Below the pieces are notes generated by a model. The model had not been told where the DNA came from, ran no database searches, and saw only the letters and a list, made by a program, of their open reading frames with translations. The position numbers were made by a program, and so were the translations under genes. From the NCBI RefSeq assembly GCF_900143625.1, contig NZ_FRFF01000005.1, positions 1 through 64,000 of the forward strand: a stretch of DNA of 64,000 nt, given 5' to 3'. Of the stretch, positions 24,891 through 34,069 are shown in pieces; the first letter of the stretch is position 1; each line of letters begins with the position of its first letter. Source of the stretch: Nocardiopsis sp. JB363. Its GTDB lineage: Bacteria > Actinomycetota > Actinomycetes > Streptosporangiales > Streptosporangiaceae.

Positions 24891-25946
24891 CTACTCCTGC
24901 CTCTGAGAGGTGGTGGGGGGATGGGCCCGGCCGGTCGCACCGGCCAGTTCGAGGTCGTCGGCGTGGTGGCAGGCGACCGTGCGCCCCGGCGGGTCGGTAC
25001 GCGGGGCGGGCGTCTCGGTGGCGCACAGTTCGGTGGCGTGCCGGCAGCGGGGGTGGAAGGGGCAGCCGGCCGGCGGCTTCGAGGGGTCGGGGACCTCACC
25101 GGTGAGGCGGATGCGTTCACGTGAGCCGCGCAGCCGTGGGTCCGGTACGGGTACGGCCGAGATCAGCGCCTCGGTGTACGGGTGTCGCGGGGCCCGGAAC
25201 AGTTCCTTGGTGGGGGCGACCTCCACGATCCGGCCCAGGTACATGACCGCGACGCGGTCGCACACGTGCTCCACCACCGACAGATCGTGCGAGATGAACA
25301 GGTAGGTCAACCCCATCTCGTCCTGGAGGTCCTGTAGGAGGTTGAGGATCTGTGAGCGCACCGACGTGTCCAGAGCGCTCACCGCCTCGTCCGCCACCAC
25401 CAGGCGTGGCCCCGGAACCAGGGCGCGGGCGATGCTCACCCGCTGGCGTTGACCTCCGGAGAACGCGTGCGGATGGCGGCGCAGGTGGTCGGGGTGCAGG
25501 CCCACCCGTTCGGTGATGTCGCGGACCCGGGCCTCGACCTCCTTGGGGGTGAGGTCGGTGAGCATCCGCAGTGGTTCGGCGATGATGTCGCGCAACGTCA
25601 TCCGCGGGTTGAGCGAGGAGTGCGGGTCCTGGAACACCATGCGCACCTCGCGCCGGTACACCTTCTCGTCGGCGCGGGGCAGGCGCAGGGCGTCCAGGAC
25701 CCGGTTCCGGGAGTCCCGGTAGAGGATGCCGCCGCGGGCCTCGGGACGGGCGCGCATCACGCTCGTCCCCAGGGTCGTCTTGCCGCACCCGGATTCGCCG
25801 ACCAACCCCACGGTCTCCCCCGGGTGGATGTCCAGGTCCACCCCGGCGACGGCGCGCACGTATTCGGCCTCTCGCCGTGACCGGCGGCCCCGCACGGGAT
25901 AGTGCACCTTCAGGTCGCGCAGGCTCAGGACGGCTTCAGCGGACAT
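24891..25946 (-). CDS. ABC transporter ATP-binding protein, OppF-like
   Basis: 351 residues from ATG 25946. Walker A is GESGCGKTTLG, the signature FSGGQRQRVSIARAL, Walker B LVVADEAVSAL (the usual Asp-Glu pair reads DE) and the switch His is in FISHDLSVV. The C-terminal oligopeptide-transporter extension carries a Cys motif (GCPFHPRCRHATELC), found in OppD/F-type subunits. It overlaps the oppD-like gene by 11 bases and lies four bases before the lipoprotein gene. Confidence 0.93.
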   Translation of the reverse strand: MSAEAVLSLRDLKVHYPVRGRRSRREAEYVRAVAGVDLDIHPGETVGLVGESGCGKTTLGTSVMRARPEARGGILYRDSRNRVLDALRLPRADEKVYRREVRMVFQDPHSSLNPRMTLRDIIAEPLRMLTDLTPKEVEARVRDITERVGLHPDHLRRHPHAFSGGQRQRVSIARALVPGPRLVVADEAVSALDTSVRSQILNLLQDLQDEMGLTYLFISHDLSVVEHVCDRVAVMYLGRIVEVAPTKELFRAPRHPYTEALISAVPVPDPRLRGSRERIRLTGEVPDPSKPPAGCPFHPRCRHATELCATETPAPRTDPPGRTVACHHADDLELAGATGRAHPPTTSQRQE

Positions 25947-26979
25947 CGGCGGTCTCCTCACGGTCGGCGGTGTCCTCGCGGAGCAGACACCGGACCTTGC
26001 GTTCGGGGGCGGGGACCGTGGTCCGAGGGGTGGTGGTGTCGCACAGCCCTTCGACCGCCTCCGGGCAGCGAGGGTGGAACACACATCCGGGGAGTTCGGT
26101 GCCGGGGGCGGGGACGGAACCCTGGATGGTGGTCAGCCGGGCACGGTCGGCGGCGCCGAAGTTGGGCACCGCCTCCAGAAGGGCCCGGGTGTAGGGGTGC
26201 CGAGGATCGTGGAAGATCTCGTCGACCGGCCCCTGCTCGACCACGGTGCCCAGGTACATGACGGCCACCTCGTCGGCGATCTCCGCGACCACGCCCATGT
26301 CGTGGGTGATGAACAGGACGCCCATGCCGATGTTGCGGCGCAGGTCCGCGAGGAGGTCGAGGATCTGTGCCTGGGTGGTCACGTCCAGGGCCGTGGTGGG
26401 CTCGTCGGCGATGAGCACGCGTGGGTCGCAGGCCAGGGCCATCGCGATCATGACCCGTTGGCGCATGCCCCCGGACAGCTGGAAGGGGTAGGAGTCCACG
26501 ACCCGTTCGGGGCCGGGGACCCGGACCCGTTCGAGCAGCTCCACCGAGCGTGCGCGGGCCTCCTTCCGGGAGATGCCGGTGTGCACGCGCAGGGACTCGC
26601 CGATCTGGTTGCCGACGGTGTGCACCAGCGACAGCGACGACATCGGTTCCTGGAAGATCATGGCCACGTCCCGGCCACGGACCGAGCGGATCTCCTTGCC
26701 GTTGGGGCGCAGCGCGGCCAGGTCGGCGGGTTCGGTGTCGGGGGAGTCGTCGGGCGGGTACAGGAGGACGCGCCCGCCCACCACTTCCCCGGGCGGGTCG
26801 ACCAGGCGCAGTACGGAGCGCGCCATGGCGCTCTTGCCGCACCCGCTCTCCCCCACCACGCACAGCGTCCGACCGCGGCGCACCGTCAGGTCCACCCCGT
26901 CGACGGCGCGGATCACGGCGTCGTCGGTACGGAAATGGGTCCGCAGGTCCCGGATGTCCAGGACGACGTCGTCGGTCAT
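25936..26979 (-). CDS. ABC transporter ATP-binding protein, OppD-like
   Basis: 347 residues from ATG 26979. Walker [12 protein letters not shown], the [15 protein letters not shown] signature, Walker [13 protein letters not shown] and His in FITHDMGVV are complete. The Cys-containing C-terminal extension ([16 protein letters not shown]) is present. It pairs with the OppF-like subunit to energise the importer. Spacing to the permease gene upstream is 12 bases, so it is within the operon. Confidence 0.93.
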   Translation of the reverse strand: MTDDVVLDIRDLRTHFRTDDAVIRAVDGVDLTVRRGRTLCVVGESGCGKSAMARSVLRLVDPPGEVVGGRVLLYPPDDSPDTEPADLAALRPNGKEIRSVRGRDVAMIFQEPMSSLSLVHTVGNQIGESLRVHTGISRKEARARSVELLERVRVPGPERVVDSYPFQLSGGMRQRVMIAMALACDPRVLIADEPTTALDVTTQAQILDLLADLRRNIGMGVLFITHDMGVVAEIADEVAVMYLGTVVEQGPVDEIFHDPRHPYTRALLEAVPNFGAADRARLTTIQGSVPAPGTELPGCVFHPRCPEAVEGLCDTTTPRTTVPAPERKVRCLLREDTADREETADVR

Positions 26980-26991
26980 GGCGGAACCTCC

Positions 26992-28134
26992 CTACTTGTA
27001 CGGGTCGGCGGCGTCGCGGATTCCGTCGCCGACGAAGTTGAGGACCAGGACGGCGATCGTCACCGCGACCCCGGGCAACAGAACCCAGGGGGCGTTGGCG
27101 ATCGAGTGGATGTTCTGCGCCTCCTGGAGGAGCACGCCCCAGCTCACGACCGGTTGTTGCAGGCCCAGGCCGAGGAAGGACAGCGAGGTCTCGGCGAGGA
27201 TCATGAACGGCACCGCCAACGTCAACGAGGCGATGATGTGGCTGGTGAAGGAGGGCAGCATGTGGCGGCCGATGACCCGACCGGTGCCGCAACCGTCCAG
27301 CCGGGCGGCGGTCACGAAGTCCTCCTGTCTCAGCGACAGGAAGCGTCCGCGCACCACGCGGGCCAGGTCGGTCCAGCCGATCAGGGACAGGATCACCGTG
27401 ATCGCGAAGTAGGTCTGGATCGCGCCCCAGTCGCTGGGGACGGCGGCGGACAACCCCATCCACAGCGGGATGGTGGGGATGGACATCAGGAACTCGATGA
27501 GCCGCTGGATGTAGTTGTCGGTCCGCCCGCCGAAGTAGCCGGACACCCCGCCCAGGACCACACCGAGCACGAACGAGAGCGCTACCCCGGCCAGGCCGAT
27601 CGACATGGACACCCGGGTGCCGTGGATGATCCGTGAGGCCATGTCACGGCCGTTGCGGTCGGCACCGAGGAAGTACACCTCCGTGTCGGGGTCCTTCGCG
27701 CCGATCAGGTGCCGGTCCATGGGGATCAGCCCCCACATTTCGTACTCCTGGCCCTGAACGAACAGCCCGACGGGGACCTTGGTGGACTCGTCCACCTCGT
27801 AGGTGTTGGCGTAGGTCTCCTCGTCGCGTTCGACCCGGTAGTCGTACACGTACATGCCGGGGTCGAACCCGTCGGAGGTGTCCACGAAGTGCAGTCGTTG
27901 CGGCGGCGCGTGGGTGCGGTCCGCGTCGTAGGCGTAGGGCGTGCTCGGTGACAGGAACTCGGAGAAGACCGACACCAGTACGAACCCGCACAGGATCAGG
28001 GCGCCGAACACGGCCAGTCTGTTGCGCGTGAACCGACGACGGATGAGGACCCGCTGGGAGACGTCGCCGGGGGACCCGCCCGCGTCGTCGGCGGCGGCGT
28101 CCCGCGGGAGGGGGCGGTCGGGGAACAGTCCCAT
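26992..28134 (-). CDS. ABC transporter permease, OppC-like
   Basis: 380 residues with an N-terminal cytoplasmic tail, one helix (LAVFGALILCGFVLVSVFSEF), a long extracellular insert (about 60-165) and five more helices. The EAA coupling loop is DFVTAARLDGCGTGRVIGRHMLP. The insert is much larger than in classical OppC, a feature of the longer DppC/OppC proteins seen in oligosaccharide importers. ATG 28134 follows the oppB stop after one base (TGACATG). Confidence 0.92.
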   Translation of the reverse strand: MGLFPDRPLPRDAAADDAGGSPGDVSQRVLIRRRFTRNRLAVFGALILCGFVLVSVFSEFLSPSTPYAYDADRTHAPPQRLHFVDTSDGFDPGMYVYDYRVERDEETYANTYEVDESTKVPVGLFVQGQEYEMWGLIPMDRHLIGAKDPDTEVYFLGADRNGRDMASRIIHGTRVSMSIGLAGVALSFVLGVVLGGVSGYFGGRTDNYIQRLIEFLMSIPTIPLWMGLSAAVPSDWGAIQTYFAITVILSLIGWTDLARVVRGRFLSLRQEDFVTAARLDGCGTGRVIGRHMLPSFTSHIIASLTLAVPFMILAETSLSFLGLGLQQPVVSWGVLLQEAQNIHSIANAPWVLLPGVAVTIAVLVLNFVGDGIRDAADPYK

Positions 28135-28135
28135 G

Positions 28136-29137
28136 TCAGACCCTCTCCACGTGTTGGTGTCGGATCCGGGGGTCCCACCAGGCCAGCAGCAGGTCGGACA
28201 GGAGCGTCCCCACGACCGTGAGGGAGCCGAGGACGAGGATGAAGCTCCCGGCCAGGTACATGTCCTGGCTCTGAAGGGCGTTGACCAGGAGGGGGCCGGT
28301 GGTCTCCAGGCTCAGGACGATGGAGACCATCACCTCGCCGCCCACGAGGGTCGGAAGGATCCAGCCGATGGTGCTGATGAACGGGCTCAGGGACATGCGC
28401 ACCGGGTACTTGAGGATGAGCCGCCACTCCGGGAGCCCTTTGGCCCGGGCGGTGGTCACGTACGGTTTGCGCAGCTCGTCGAGGAGATTGGCGCGCAGGA
28501 CGCGGATCAGCGCCGCGGTCCCCGCGGTCCCGATGATGAGTACCGGGATCCACAGGTTGGACACCACGTCCATGACCTTGCCGAGGTTCCACGCCGCGTC
28601 GGTGTACTCCTGGGAGACGATCCCGCCCACGCTCTGCCCGAAGTAGCGGAACGACACCCAGGCGAACAACAGCGCCAGCATGAAGTTCGGCGTGGCCAGG
28701 CCGACGAAGCCGATGAAGGTGACGACGTAGTCGCCGGCCGAGTACTGGCGGACCGCCGAGTACACCCCGATCGGGAAGGCGATCAACCAGCTCAGGATCA
28801 GCGTGGTGACGGCCAGGGCCAGGGTGAGACCGATCCGGTCCCAGATCAGGTCGGACACCTCGCGCCGGTGCTCGAAGGACTGTCCGAAGTCGCCGTGGAA
28901 GACGATCCCGGAGATCCATCGCCAGTACTGCACGACGACCGGGTCGTTGAGCCCGTAGCGCTCCTCCAAGGCCCGGATCTGCGCGCCGTCCACGCCCTGC
29001 CCCTGAGCGGACAGTTGGGCGATGTAGGCGGTCAGGAAGTTGCCGGGCGGTAGCTGGATGATGAGGAACGCCACGAGCGAGATGGCGAACAGGGTGGGGA
29101 TCATGTACAGGACACGGCGGGTCACGTACCGGCGCAT
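28136..29137 (-). CDS. ABC transporter permease, OppB-like
   Basis: 333 residues and six membrane helices. The N terminus (MRRYVTRRVLYMIPTLFAISLVAFLIIQLPPG) is typical OppB/DppB. The EAA loop is RKPYVTTARAKGLPEWRLILKYPV. It forms the membrane channel with the OppC-like permease. It lies 37 bases downstream of the Gfo/Idh/MocA gene on the same strand. Confidence 0.93.
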   Translation of the reverse strand: MRRYVTRRVLYMIPTLFAISLVAFLIIQLPPGNFLTAYIAQLSAQGQGVDGAQIRALEERYGLNDPVVVQYWRWISGIVFHGDFGQSFEHRREVSDLIWDRIGLTLALAVTTLILSWLIAFPIGVYSAVRQYSAGDYVVTFIGFVGLATPNFMLALLFAWVSFRYFGQSVGGIVSQEYTDAAWNLGKVMDVVSNLWIPVLIIGTAGTAALIRVLRANLLDELRKPYVTTARAKGLPEWRLILKYPVRMSLSPFISTIGWILPTLVGGEVMVSIVLSLETTGPLLVNALQSQDMYLAGSFILVLGSLTVVGTLLSDLLLAWWDPRIRHQHVERV

Positions 29138-29174
29138 GCCGGACTCCCCTCGCCCGCCGCGTGGCCGGGCGCCC

Positions 29175-30299
29175 TCACAGCGAACGGCCTCCGCTCATCC
29201 GGTCGTGGAACGGTGAACCGGGGCCGAGGTCGGCCGGGGTGACGGGTCGGCCTTCGAAGGAGGAGGCGTAGACACCGGCGATCAGGCGCATGGTGTCGAG
29301 GGCGTCGCGCGAGGTCACCGGGGGAGCGGTGCCCTTCCTCAGGGCGTCCAGGACCTGGACGATCTGGGCGTGGTGGCCGCTGTTCACCCCGTGCTCGCCC
29401 GCCTCCCAGGCCGCGAGGACCTCCTCCTCGCGGCCCGGGGCCGGGGTGATCGTCCAGTCGTCGTCCCCGTAGCCGTACAGGTGGACGAGTTCGACGGTGG
29501 CCCGTTCGAAGTCGATCCGGATCCGGCTCTCCTCCCGGGGGGACAGCAGGCTGTTGACCACACTGGCCACCGCGCCGCCGGCGAAGTCCACCCGGGCGAT
29601 CGACAGGTCCTCGGTCTCGACGTCGCGGGTCTGCCGGCGAGCGACCGCCGACACCTCCGTCCACTCGCCGAGCAGCGACAGGAGCAGATCCATCTGGTGG
29701 ATGCCGTGCCCCATGGTGGGTCCGCCGCCCTCGGTCTCCCACCTGCCCCTCCACGGCACGTCGAAGTACTCCTGCGGACGGAACCAGGTGGTGTGGCAGG
29801 TCGCCACGAGCGGGCGACCCAGCACACCGGCGTCCATGAGCGCCCGTACCCGGCGCGCGCCCGAACCGAATCGGTGCTGGAAGACCGTGGCCATCCACGG
29901 TCCGTGCGCACCGCCCTCGGCAGCGGCCATCCTCTCGATCTCGGCCAGGCTCAACGCCGGCGGTTTCTCCACCAGGACCGACGCTCCGGCGGCCAGGCAG
30001 GCCTCGACCTGGGCGCGGTGCGCCCCCGGAGGGGTGCACACGTGCACCAGGTCGGGCCGTACCTCGGAGAGCATCGTCGTCAGGTCCGTGTACCCGCGCG
30101 GGATGGCGTGGTGCGCGCGGAAGGTGGCGAGGGTGTCGGGGTCGATGTCCACCGCGGCGACGACGTCGGCCCGGTCGGGCAGCCCGCGTAGGGCCTCGGT
30201 GTGGAAGCGGGCGATGTTGCCGGTGCCGACCACGGCGGTGCGGACGGGGCCGGTGATCGGTCGGGTGCGGGACTCCGGTTCGGGGGACGTGGTGCTCAT
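29175..30299 (-). CDS. Gfo/Idh/MocA-family oxidoreductase
   Basis: 374 residues from ATG 30299. The N-terminal Rossmann domain begins RTAVVGTGNIARFHTEALRGL (GxGxxA motif) and includes the VHVCTPPGAHRAQVEACLAAG and VLVEKPPALS segments, with the usual EKP lysine. The C-terminal alpha/beta sugar-binding domain has GGGPTMGHGIHQMDLLLSLLG, where the conserved His lies. The enzyme probably oxidises or reduces a sugar or cyclitol with NAD(P). It is the second gene of the operon, 15 bases after the GH3 gene. Confidence 0.93.
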   Translation of the reverse strand: MSTTSPEPESRTRPITGPVRTAVVGTGNIARFHTEALRGLPDRADVVAAVDIDPDTLATFRAHHAIPRGYTDLTTMLSEVRPDLVHVCTPPGAHRAQVEACLAAGASVLVEKPPALSLAEIERMAAAEGGAHGPWMATVFQHRFGSGARRVRALMDAGVLGRPLVATCHTTWFRPQEYFDVPWRGRWETEGGGPTMGHGIHQMDLLLSLLGEWTEVSAVARRQTRDVETEDLSIARVDFAGGAVASVVNSLLSPREESRIRIDFERATVELVHLYGYGDDDWTITPAPGREEEVLAAWEAGEHGVNSGHHAQIVQVLDALRKGTAPPVTSRDALDTMRLIAGVYASSFEGRPVTPADLGPGSPFHDRMSGGRSL

Positions 30300-30314
30300 G
30301 GGGGGATTTCCTCC

Positions 30315-32726
30315 TCAGTTACGCGGTATCCGGCCGCCGGCCGATTCCACGTGGGTGTCGCAGACGAGTCGGCGACCGTGGTCGACGACCCGGGCGGGGC
30401 CGGTGAGCCGCACGCGTGCGGTGTGCCGGATGTCGGCGCTGGAGGCGGCCAGGCCGAGGACGAGCTCTCCGGGTTCGACGACGCGACGCAGGTCACGACC
30501 GGTGTGGGCGGCCATGTCGGCGGGGACGGTGAAGCGCACCGTCCGCTCCTGGCCGGGGTCGAGGTCGACGCGGGCGTAGCCGATGAGTCGGCGCACCGGC
30601 TGTGTCACCTGGGCGACCGGGTCGGACAGGTACAGCTGCACGACCTCGGAGCCGGGCCGGGAACCGGTGTTGCGGACGGTGCAACCGACGGTCACCTCGC
30701 CGTCGGTGGCCACCTCGACCGTCGTTTCCGGGACGGGACCGCCGTCGATCTCGGGGGCGGCCCATTCGAGGCTCGTGTACGACAACCCGTGCCCGAAGGG
30801 GTGGCGCGGGGTGGGGTCGACCGAACTGACCTGGCTCTTTCCGGCCAAGGGCGCCCCCAGGTAGGTGGCGGGCTGGCCGCCCGGGTCCCGGGGGATCGAC
30901 ACGGGCAGGCGTCCGCCCGGCTCGACCCGGCCGGACAGTATCCCGGCGATGGCGGGGCCGCCCTCCTCGCCGGGGAGGAACGCCTGGACGGAGGCGGCCA
31001 AGCGGTCGGCCACGGGCCCCAACACGTACGGACGCCCACTCGACAGCACCGCCACCACCGGGGTGCCGGTGTCCACGAGTGCCTCCAGGAGTTCCTGCTG
31101 GACCCCGGGCAGGCGCAGGTCGGTGGCGTCGCAGCCCTCGCCCGAGGTGCCGCGGCCGAACAGGTCGGAGCGGTCGCCCAAGGCGACCACGCACACGCGC
31201 GCCGAGCGGGCCGATTCCGTCGCCGCGCCGAACCCGTCCACGGAGTCGCCGTCCACCGAACAGCCCTCGGCGTGGGTGATCCGGTGCCCGGGCAGTTCGT
31301 CGCGCAACGCCGTCAACAGGGTGGGGATGGCGACCCCGGTCTCGGTACCGGGGTGGCGGCGCCCCACGTGCGCGGGGAAGGAGTAGCAGCCCAGCATGGC
31401 GTCCTCGGTGTCCGCGAGCGGGCCGATCAGGGCCACGTCCGCGGCGCCGTCGTCCCCGGCCTCCGGCAGAGGCAGGGCGGCGCCCGAGTTGTCGAGCAGC
31501 ACCACGGACCGCTCCGCGAGTCGGCGGGCGAGCGCGCGGTGTTCGGCCGGGTCCAGATCGACGGCCTCGTCCTCGGCGACCTCCGGGGACCAGCCCGGGT
31601 CGAGCATGCCCAGCTCGCACTTCTGGCGCAGGACCCTCCGGGCGGCCCGGTCCACGGTCGCTTCGGGGACACGTCCGGCGCGTACCTCCTCGACCAACAG
31701 GTCTCCGTAGCAGTGGACGGTGGGAAGTTCGACGTCCACGCCCGCCGCCAGGGCCAGGGCCCCCGCGTGGGCGGGGGACTCGGCGAGCCCGTGCAGCTTG
31801 TGCAGGAAGTCGACCCCGAAGTAGTCGGCGACCACGGTCCCCTCGAAGCCCCAGGTGTCCCGAAGGAGTCCGGTGAGCAGGCCCTCGTCGGCGGCGGCCG
31901 GCAGACCGTCGTTGTCGTTGTAGGCGTGCATCACCGAGTGGGCCTCGCCGTCGCGGACCGCCATCTCGAACGGCGGCAGGATGACGTCGGCGAACTCGCG
32001 GGGACCGATGGACACCGGTGCCAGGTTGCGGCCCGAACGGGACGCCGAGTAGCCGGCGAAGTGCTTGAGGGTGGCCATCACCCCGGTGGACTGGAGCCCG
32101 CGGACATAGGCGGTGGCGACGGTGCCGACCAGGTGGGGGTCCTCGCCGATGGTCTCCTCGGTGCGGCCCCAGCGGGCGTCGCGCACCACGTCCAACACGG
32201 GGGCCAACCCCTGGTGGGCGCCGACGGCGCGCATGCTCCGGCCGATCTGCGCGGCCATCCGCTCGACCAACGGCGGATCGAAGGACGCGCCCCAGGCCAG
32301 GGGGACGGGGTAGATCGTCGCGGTCCAGGCGGCGAAGCCGGCCAGGCACTCCTCGTGGGCCACGGCCGGGATGCCGAAGCGGTTGGCGGCCATGATCTCG
32401 CGTTGGCTGCGGGCCAGGGAGGCGCGACCCTCGGCGGGGTCGACGGGGACGGTGCCGAACGGGCGGGTGAGCTGGCCCAACCCGTGCTTGATGACCTGGT
32501 CCCAGGCGGGGGGCTCCTGGGAGAGGTCGTGCTGGTGCGGGGCGACGGGTTCTCCGTCGGAGCTCGCATGGACCCACACTCCGTACAGCTGGGAGACCTT
32601 CTCCTCAAGGGTCATCGCGGCCAGGAGCGCGTCCACGCGCTCGTCGGTCGTCGCGGTGGGGTCCTGCCAGTGCTGGTCGGCCGTCACCGGGGGTGTCTCG
32701 GTGGGGCGAGCGGATGACCTGGTCAA
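30315..32726 (-). CDS. Glycoside hydrolase family 3 beta-glycosidase
   Basis: About 803 residues. TTG 32726 is preferred because GAAAGG sits six bases upstream; ATG 32741 has no ribosome site. There is no signal peptide, so the enzyme is probably cytoplasmic and acts on imported oligosaccharides. The GH3 N-terminal barrel includes KHFAGYSASRSGRN, and the nucleophile motif is GTVVADYFGV (Asp in VADYF). The GH3 C-terminal domain and fibronectin-III-like domain (EVVQLYLSDPVAQVTQPVRRL) follow. Close relatives include beta-xylosidases and beta-glucosidases. First gene of the operon, under CGAAA-N-TTTCG palindromes. Confidence 0.93.
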   Translation of the reverse strand: MTRSSARPTETPPVTADQHWQDPTATTDERVDALLAAMTLEEKVSQLYGVWVHASSDGEPVAPHQHDLSQEPPAWDQVIKHGLGQLTRPFGTVPVDPAEGRASLARSQREIMAANRFGIPAVAHEECLAGFAAWTATIYPVPLAWGASFDPPLVERMAAQIGRSMRAVGAHQGLAPVLDVVRDARWGRTEETIGEDPHLVGTVATAYVRGLQSTGVMATLKHFAGYSASRSGRNLAPVSIGPREFADVILPPFEMAVRDGEAHSVMHAYNDNDGLPAAADEGLLTGLLRDTWGFEGTVVADYFGVDFLHKLHGLAESPAHAGALALAAGVDVELPTVHCYGDLLVEEVRAGRVPEATVDRAARRVLRQKCELGMLDPGWSPEVAEDEAVDLDPAEHRALARRLAERSVVLLDNSGAALPLPEAGDDGAADVALIGPLADTEDAMLGCYSFPAHVGRRHPGTETGVAIPTLLTALRDELPGHRITHAEGCSVDGDSVDGFGAATESARSARVCVVALGDRSDLFGRGTSGEGCDATDLRLPGVQQELLEALVDTGTPVVAVLSSGRPYVLGPVADRLAASVQAFLPGEEGGPAIAGILSGRVEPGGRLPVSIPRDPGGQPATYLGAPLAGKSQVSSVDPTPRHPFGHGLSYTSLEWAAPEIDGGPVPETTVEVATDGEVTVGCTVRNTGSRPGSEVVQLYLSDPVAQVTQPVRRLIGYARVDLDPGQERTVRFTVPADMAAHTGRDLRRVVEPGELVLGLAASSADIRHTARVRLTGPARVVDHGRRLVCDTHVESAGGRIPRN

Positions 32727-32780
32727 GGAGTGCCTTTCCATGGTGGGGACACGGGGTGGCGCGGGATGACCGGCGCACTC

Positions 32781-32806
32781 CGAAAGTTTCGTAAATTTTC
32801 GCGAAA
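32781..32806. promoter_or_regulatory. Candidate LacI-family operator upstream of GH3
   Basis: CGAAAGTTTCG (32781-32791) is a perfect palindrome, and TTTCGCGAAA (32797-32806) is a second one six bases on. The first matches the CGAA-N-TTCG type of box reported for xylan and xyloside repressors such as BxlR in Streptomyces. It is 55 bases upstream of the GH3 start. Confidence 0.65.
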
Positions 32807-32953
32807 CTTGTTGCCGGTGAATGTACGTTCGCGCCTCCGTAGGGTCAACCCCCCTTGGGAGAGGTGGATCACACATTTGCGCGAGGCTCCACCGGTCAGG
32901 GGCCGTGGAGAGGGAGGACGCGAGACCGAAGGGAATTCTCGTTCGATGTGTTT

Positions 32954-32966
32954 CCGAAACTTTCGG
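32954..32966. promoter_or_regulatory. Second CGAAA-N-TTTCG operator
   Basis: CCGAAACTTTCGG is a perfect 13-bp palindrome with the same core as the site at 32781, 228 bases further upstream of the GH3 gene. Two matching operators would allow looping. The remaining bases of the 32727-33006 interval hold no gene. Confidence 0.6.
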
Positions 32967-33006
32967 ATCAGTGGAGGTGATCACGTCCACATGCCGAAAC
33001 GGCACA

Positions 33007-33040
33007 CGAAAAAGGGGCGGACCGGTGTTCGGTCCGCCCC
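33007..33040 (-). terminator. Rho-independent terminator of the SSI-like gene
   Basis: On the minus strand GGGGCGGACC pairs with GGTCCGCCCC and is followed by TTTTTCG. It lies 26 bases past the stop at 33067. Confidence 0.9.
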
Positions 33041-33066
33041 TCGGGGGTCGTCGGATCAGTGAGGGA

Positions 33067-33591
33067 TCAGGGGTTGAGCACGGCCTCGACGTCGCCGAAG
33101 CGGTCGATCTCACATCCGTTGCGCTTGTTGAACTCGGTGTCGATCTCGGTGTCCTCGACGTGGCCGGTCACCCGAGCCTCTTCGGGGCCACCGACCTGCA
33201 TGGTGCAGGCCATGTCGGAGGTGTCCATGGTGAACGGTTCGGTGCCGAGCTCGTCGATCGCCGCACAGGCGGCCTCCGGGTCGGGGTGGTCGCCCCCGGC
33301 GGGCGCGCAGGTCAGTGTCCACGTGCCCTCCTCGAATCCCTCCTCGGCGGGCGTTCCGTCCTCACCGGACACGGAGGTCTCGATCACGAGTTCCACCGCG
33401 GCGTCACCACCGTCGGCCTCCTCGTCGTTTCCGTCGGCGGCGTCGGTCTCGGTCTCTTGGGGGGCTTCCGCGTCGGAGCCTGGCGCGTCCACCTCGGCGG
33501 GCTCGTTGCCGCAGGCCGTGATAAGCAGGCCCAGGGCTGCGAGAGCGGCGAGGCGGGTCGGCAGGGCCGTCGCGAAGGTGTGCATACGCAT
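33067..33591 (-). CDS. Subtilisin-inhibitor-like (SSI family) lipoprotein
   Basis: 174 residues from ATG 33591 (ATG 33585 also possible). The signal peptide RLAALAALGLLITAC ends in a lipobox (Cys at about residue 27). An acidic linker of Glu/Asp/Ala (about 30-65) follows, then a domain with TWTLTCAPAGGDHPDPEAACAAI, the SSI-family pattern with paired Cys. SSI proteins inhibit extracellular subtilisins; here the inhibitor is tethered to the membrane rather than secreted free. The reactive-site loop near DTSDMACTMQVGG differs from classical SSI, so inhibitory activity is not certain. Confidence 0.75.
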   Translation of the reverse strand: MRMHTFATALPTRLAALAALGLLITACGNEPAEVDAPGSDAEAPQETETDAADGNDEEADGGDAAVELVIETSVSGEDGTPAEEGFEEGTWTLTCAPAGGDHPDPEAACAAIDELGTEPFTMDTSDMACTMQVGGPEEARVTGHVEDTEIDTEFNKRNGCEIDRFGDVEAVLNP

Positions 33592-33669
33592 ACCGCTTTG
33601 ACGGAGATCCGGATCACGCGGTTCCTCCGGTTCTCACATTTTTTGTACATACCTGACACAGGGGGTCAC

Positions 33670-34002
33670 ATGTTCGGGGAACAGGTCGCCGAGGTACTGG
33701 TCGGCGAGGTGCCCGAGGGCGTCTACCTTCTCGACGTCCGCGAGGACGACGAGTGGAACGCGGGGCACGTCCCGGGTGCCGTGCACATTCCGCTCGGCAC
33801 GCTGGGCGAGCGCGCCGGTGAGGTGCCCAAGGACAAGAAGGTCTACGTCATCTGTCGTGCGGGCGGGCGCTCGGCCCAGGCCACCACGGCGCTCAACCAG
33901 GCCGGCTGGGACGCGGTGAACGTCGGAGGCGGCATGCAGGCCTGGGATCAGGCCGGACGGGACATGGAGACCGATTCGGACAGCGAGCCCCGGGTGATCT
34001 GA
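33670..34002 (+). CDS. Rhodanese-like domain protein
   Basis: 110 residues from ATG 33670, after AGGGGG. A single rhodanese domain with YLLDVREDDEWNAGHVPGAVHIPLG and the active-site loop CRAGGRSAQAT (Cys at about residue 62). Single-domain rhodaneses carry persulfide for thiosulfate or glutathione persulfide metabolism. No sulfur gene is adjacent, so the physiological donor cannot be assigned. Confidence 0.93.
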   Translation: MFGEQVAEVLVGEVPEGVYLLDVREDDEWNAGHVPGAVHIPLGTLGERAGEVPKDKKVYVICRAGGRSAQATTALNQAGWDAVNVGGGMQAWDQAGRDMETDSDSEPRVI

Positions 34003-34057
34003 GCGCCGAATCTGGACGGATTACGCAAAGGCCTGCCACGCGGAGGCTCCCGAGTGG

Positions 34058-34063
34058 CACTAT
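34058..34063 (+). promoter_or_regulatory. -10-like element for a probably leaderless histidine kinase mRNA
   Basis: CACTAT ends six bases before the GTG at 34070. No ribosome site is present. The spacing places the transcription start at the initiation codon. Confidence 0.4.
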
Positions 34064-34069
34064 GACGAC

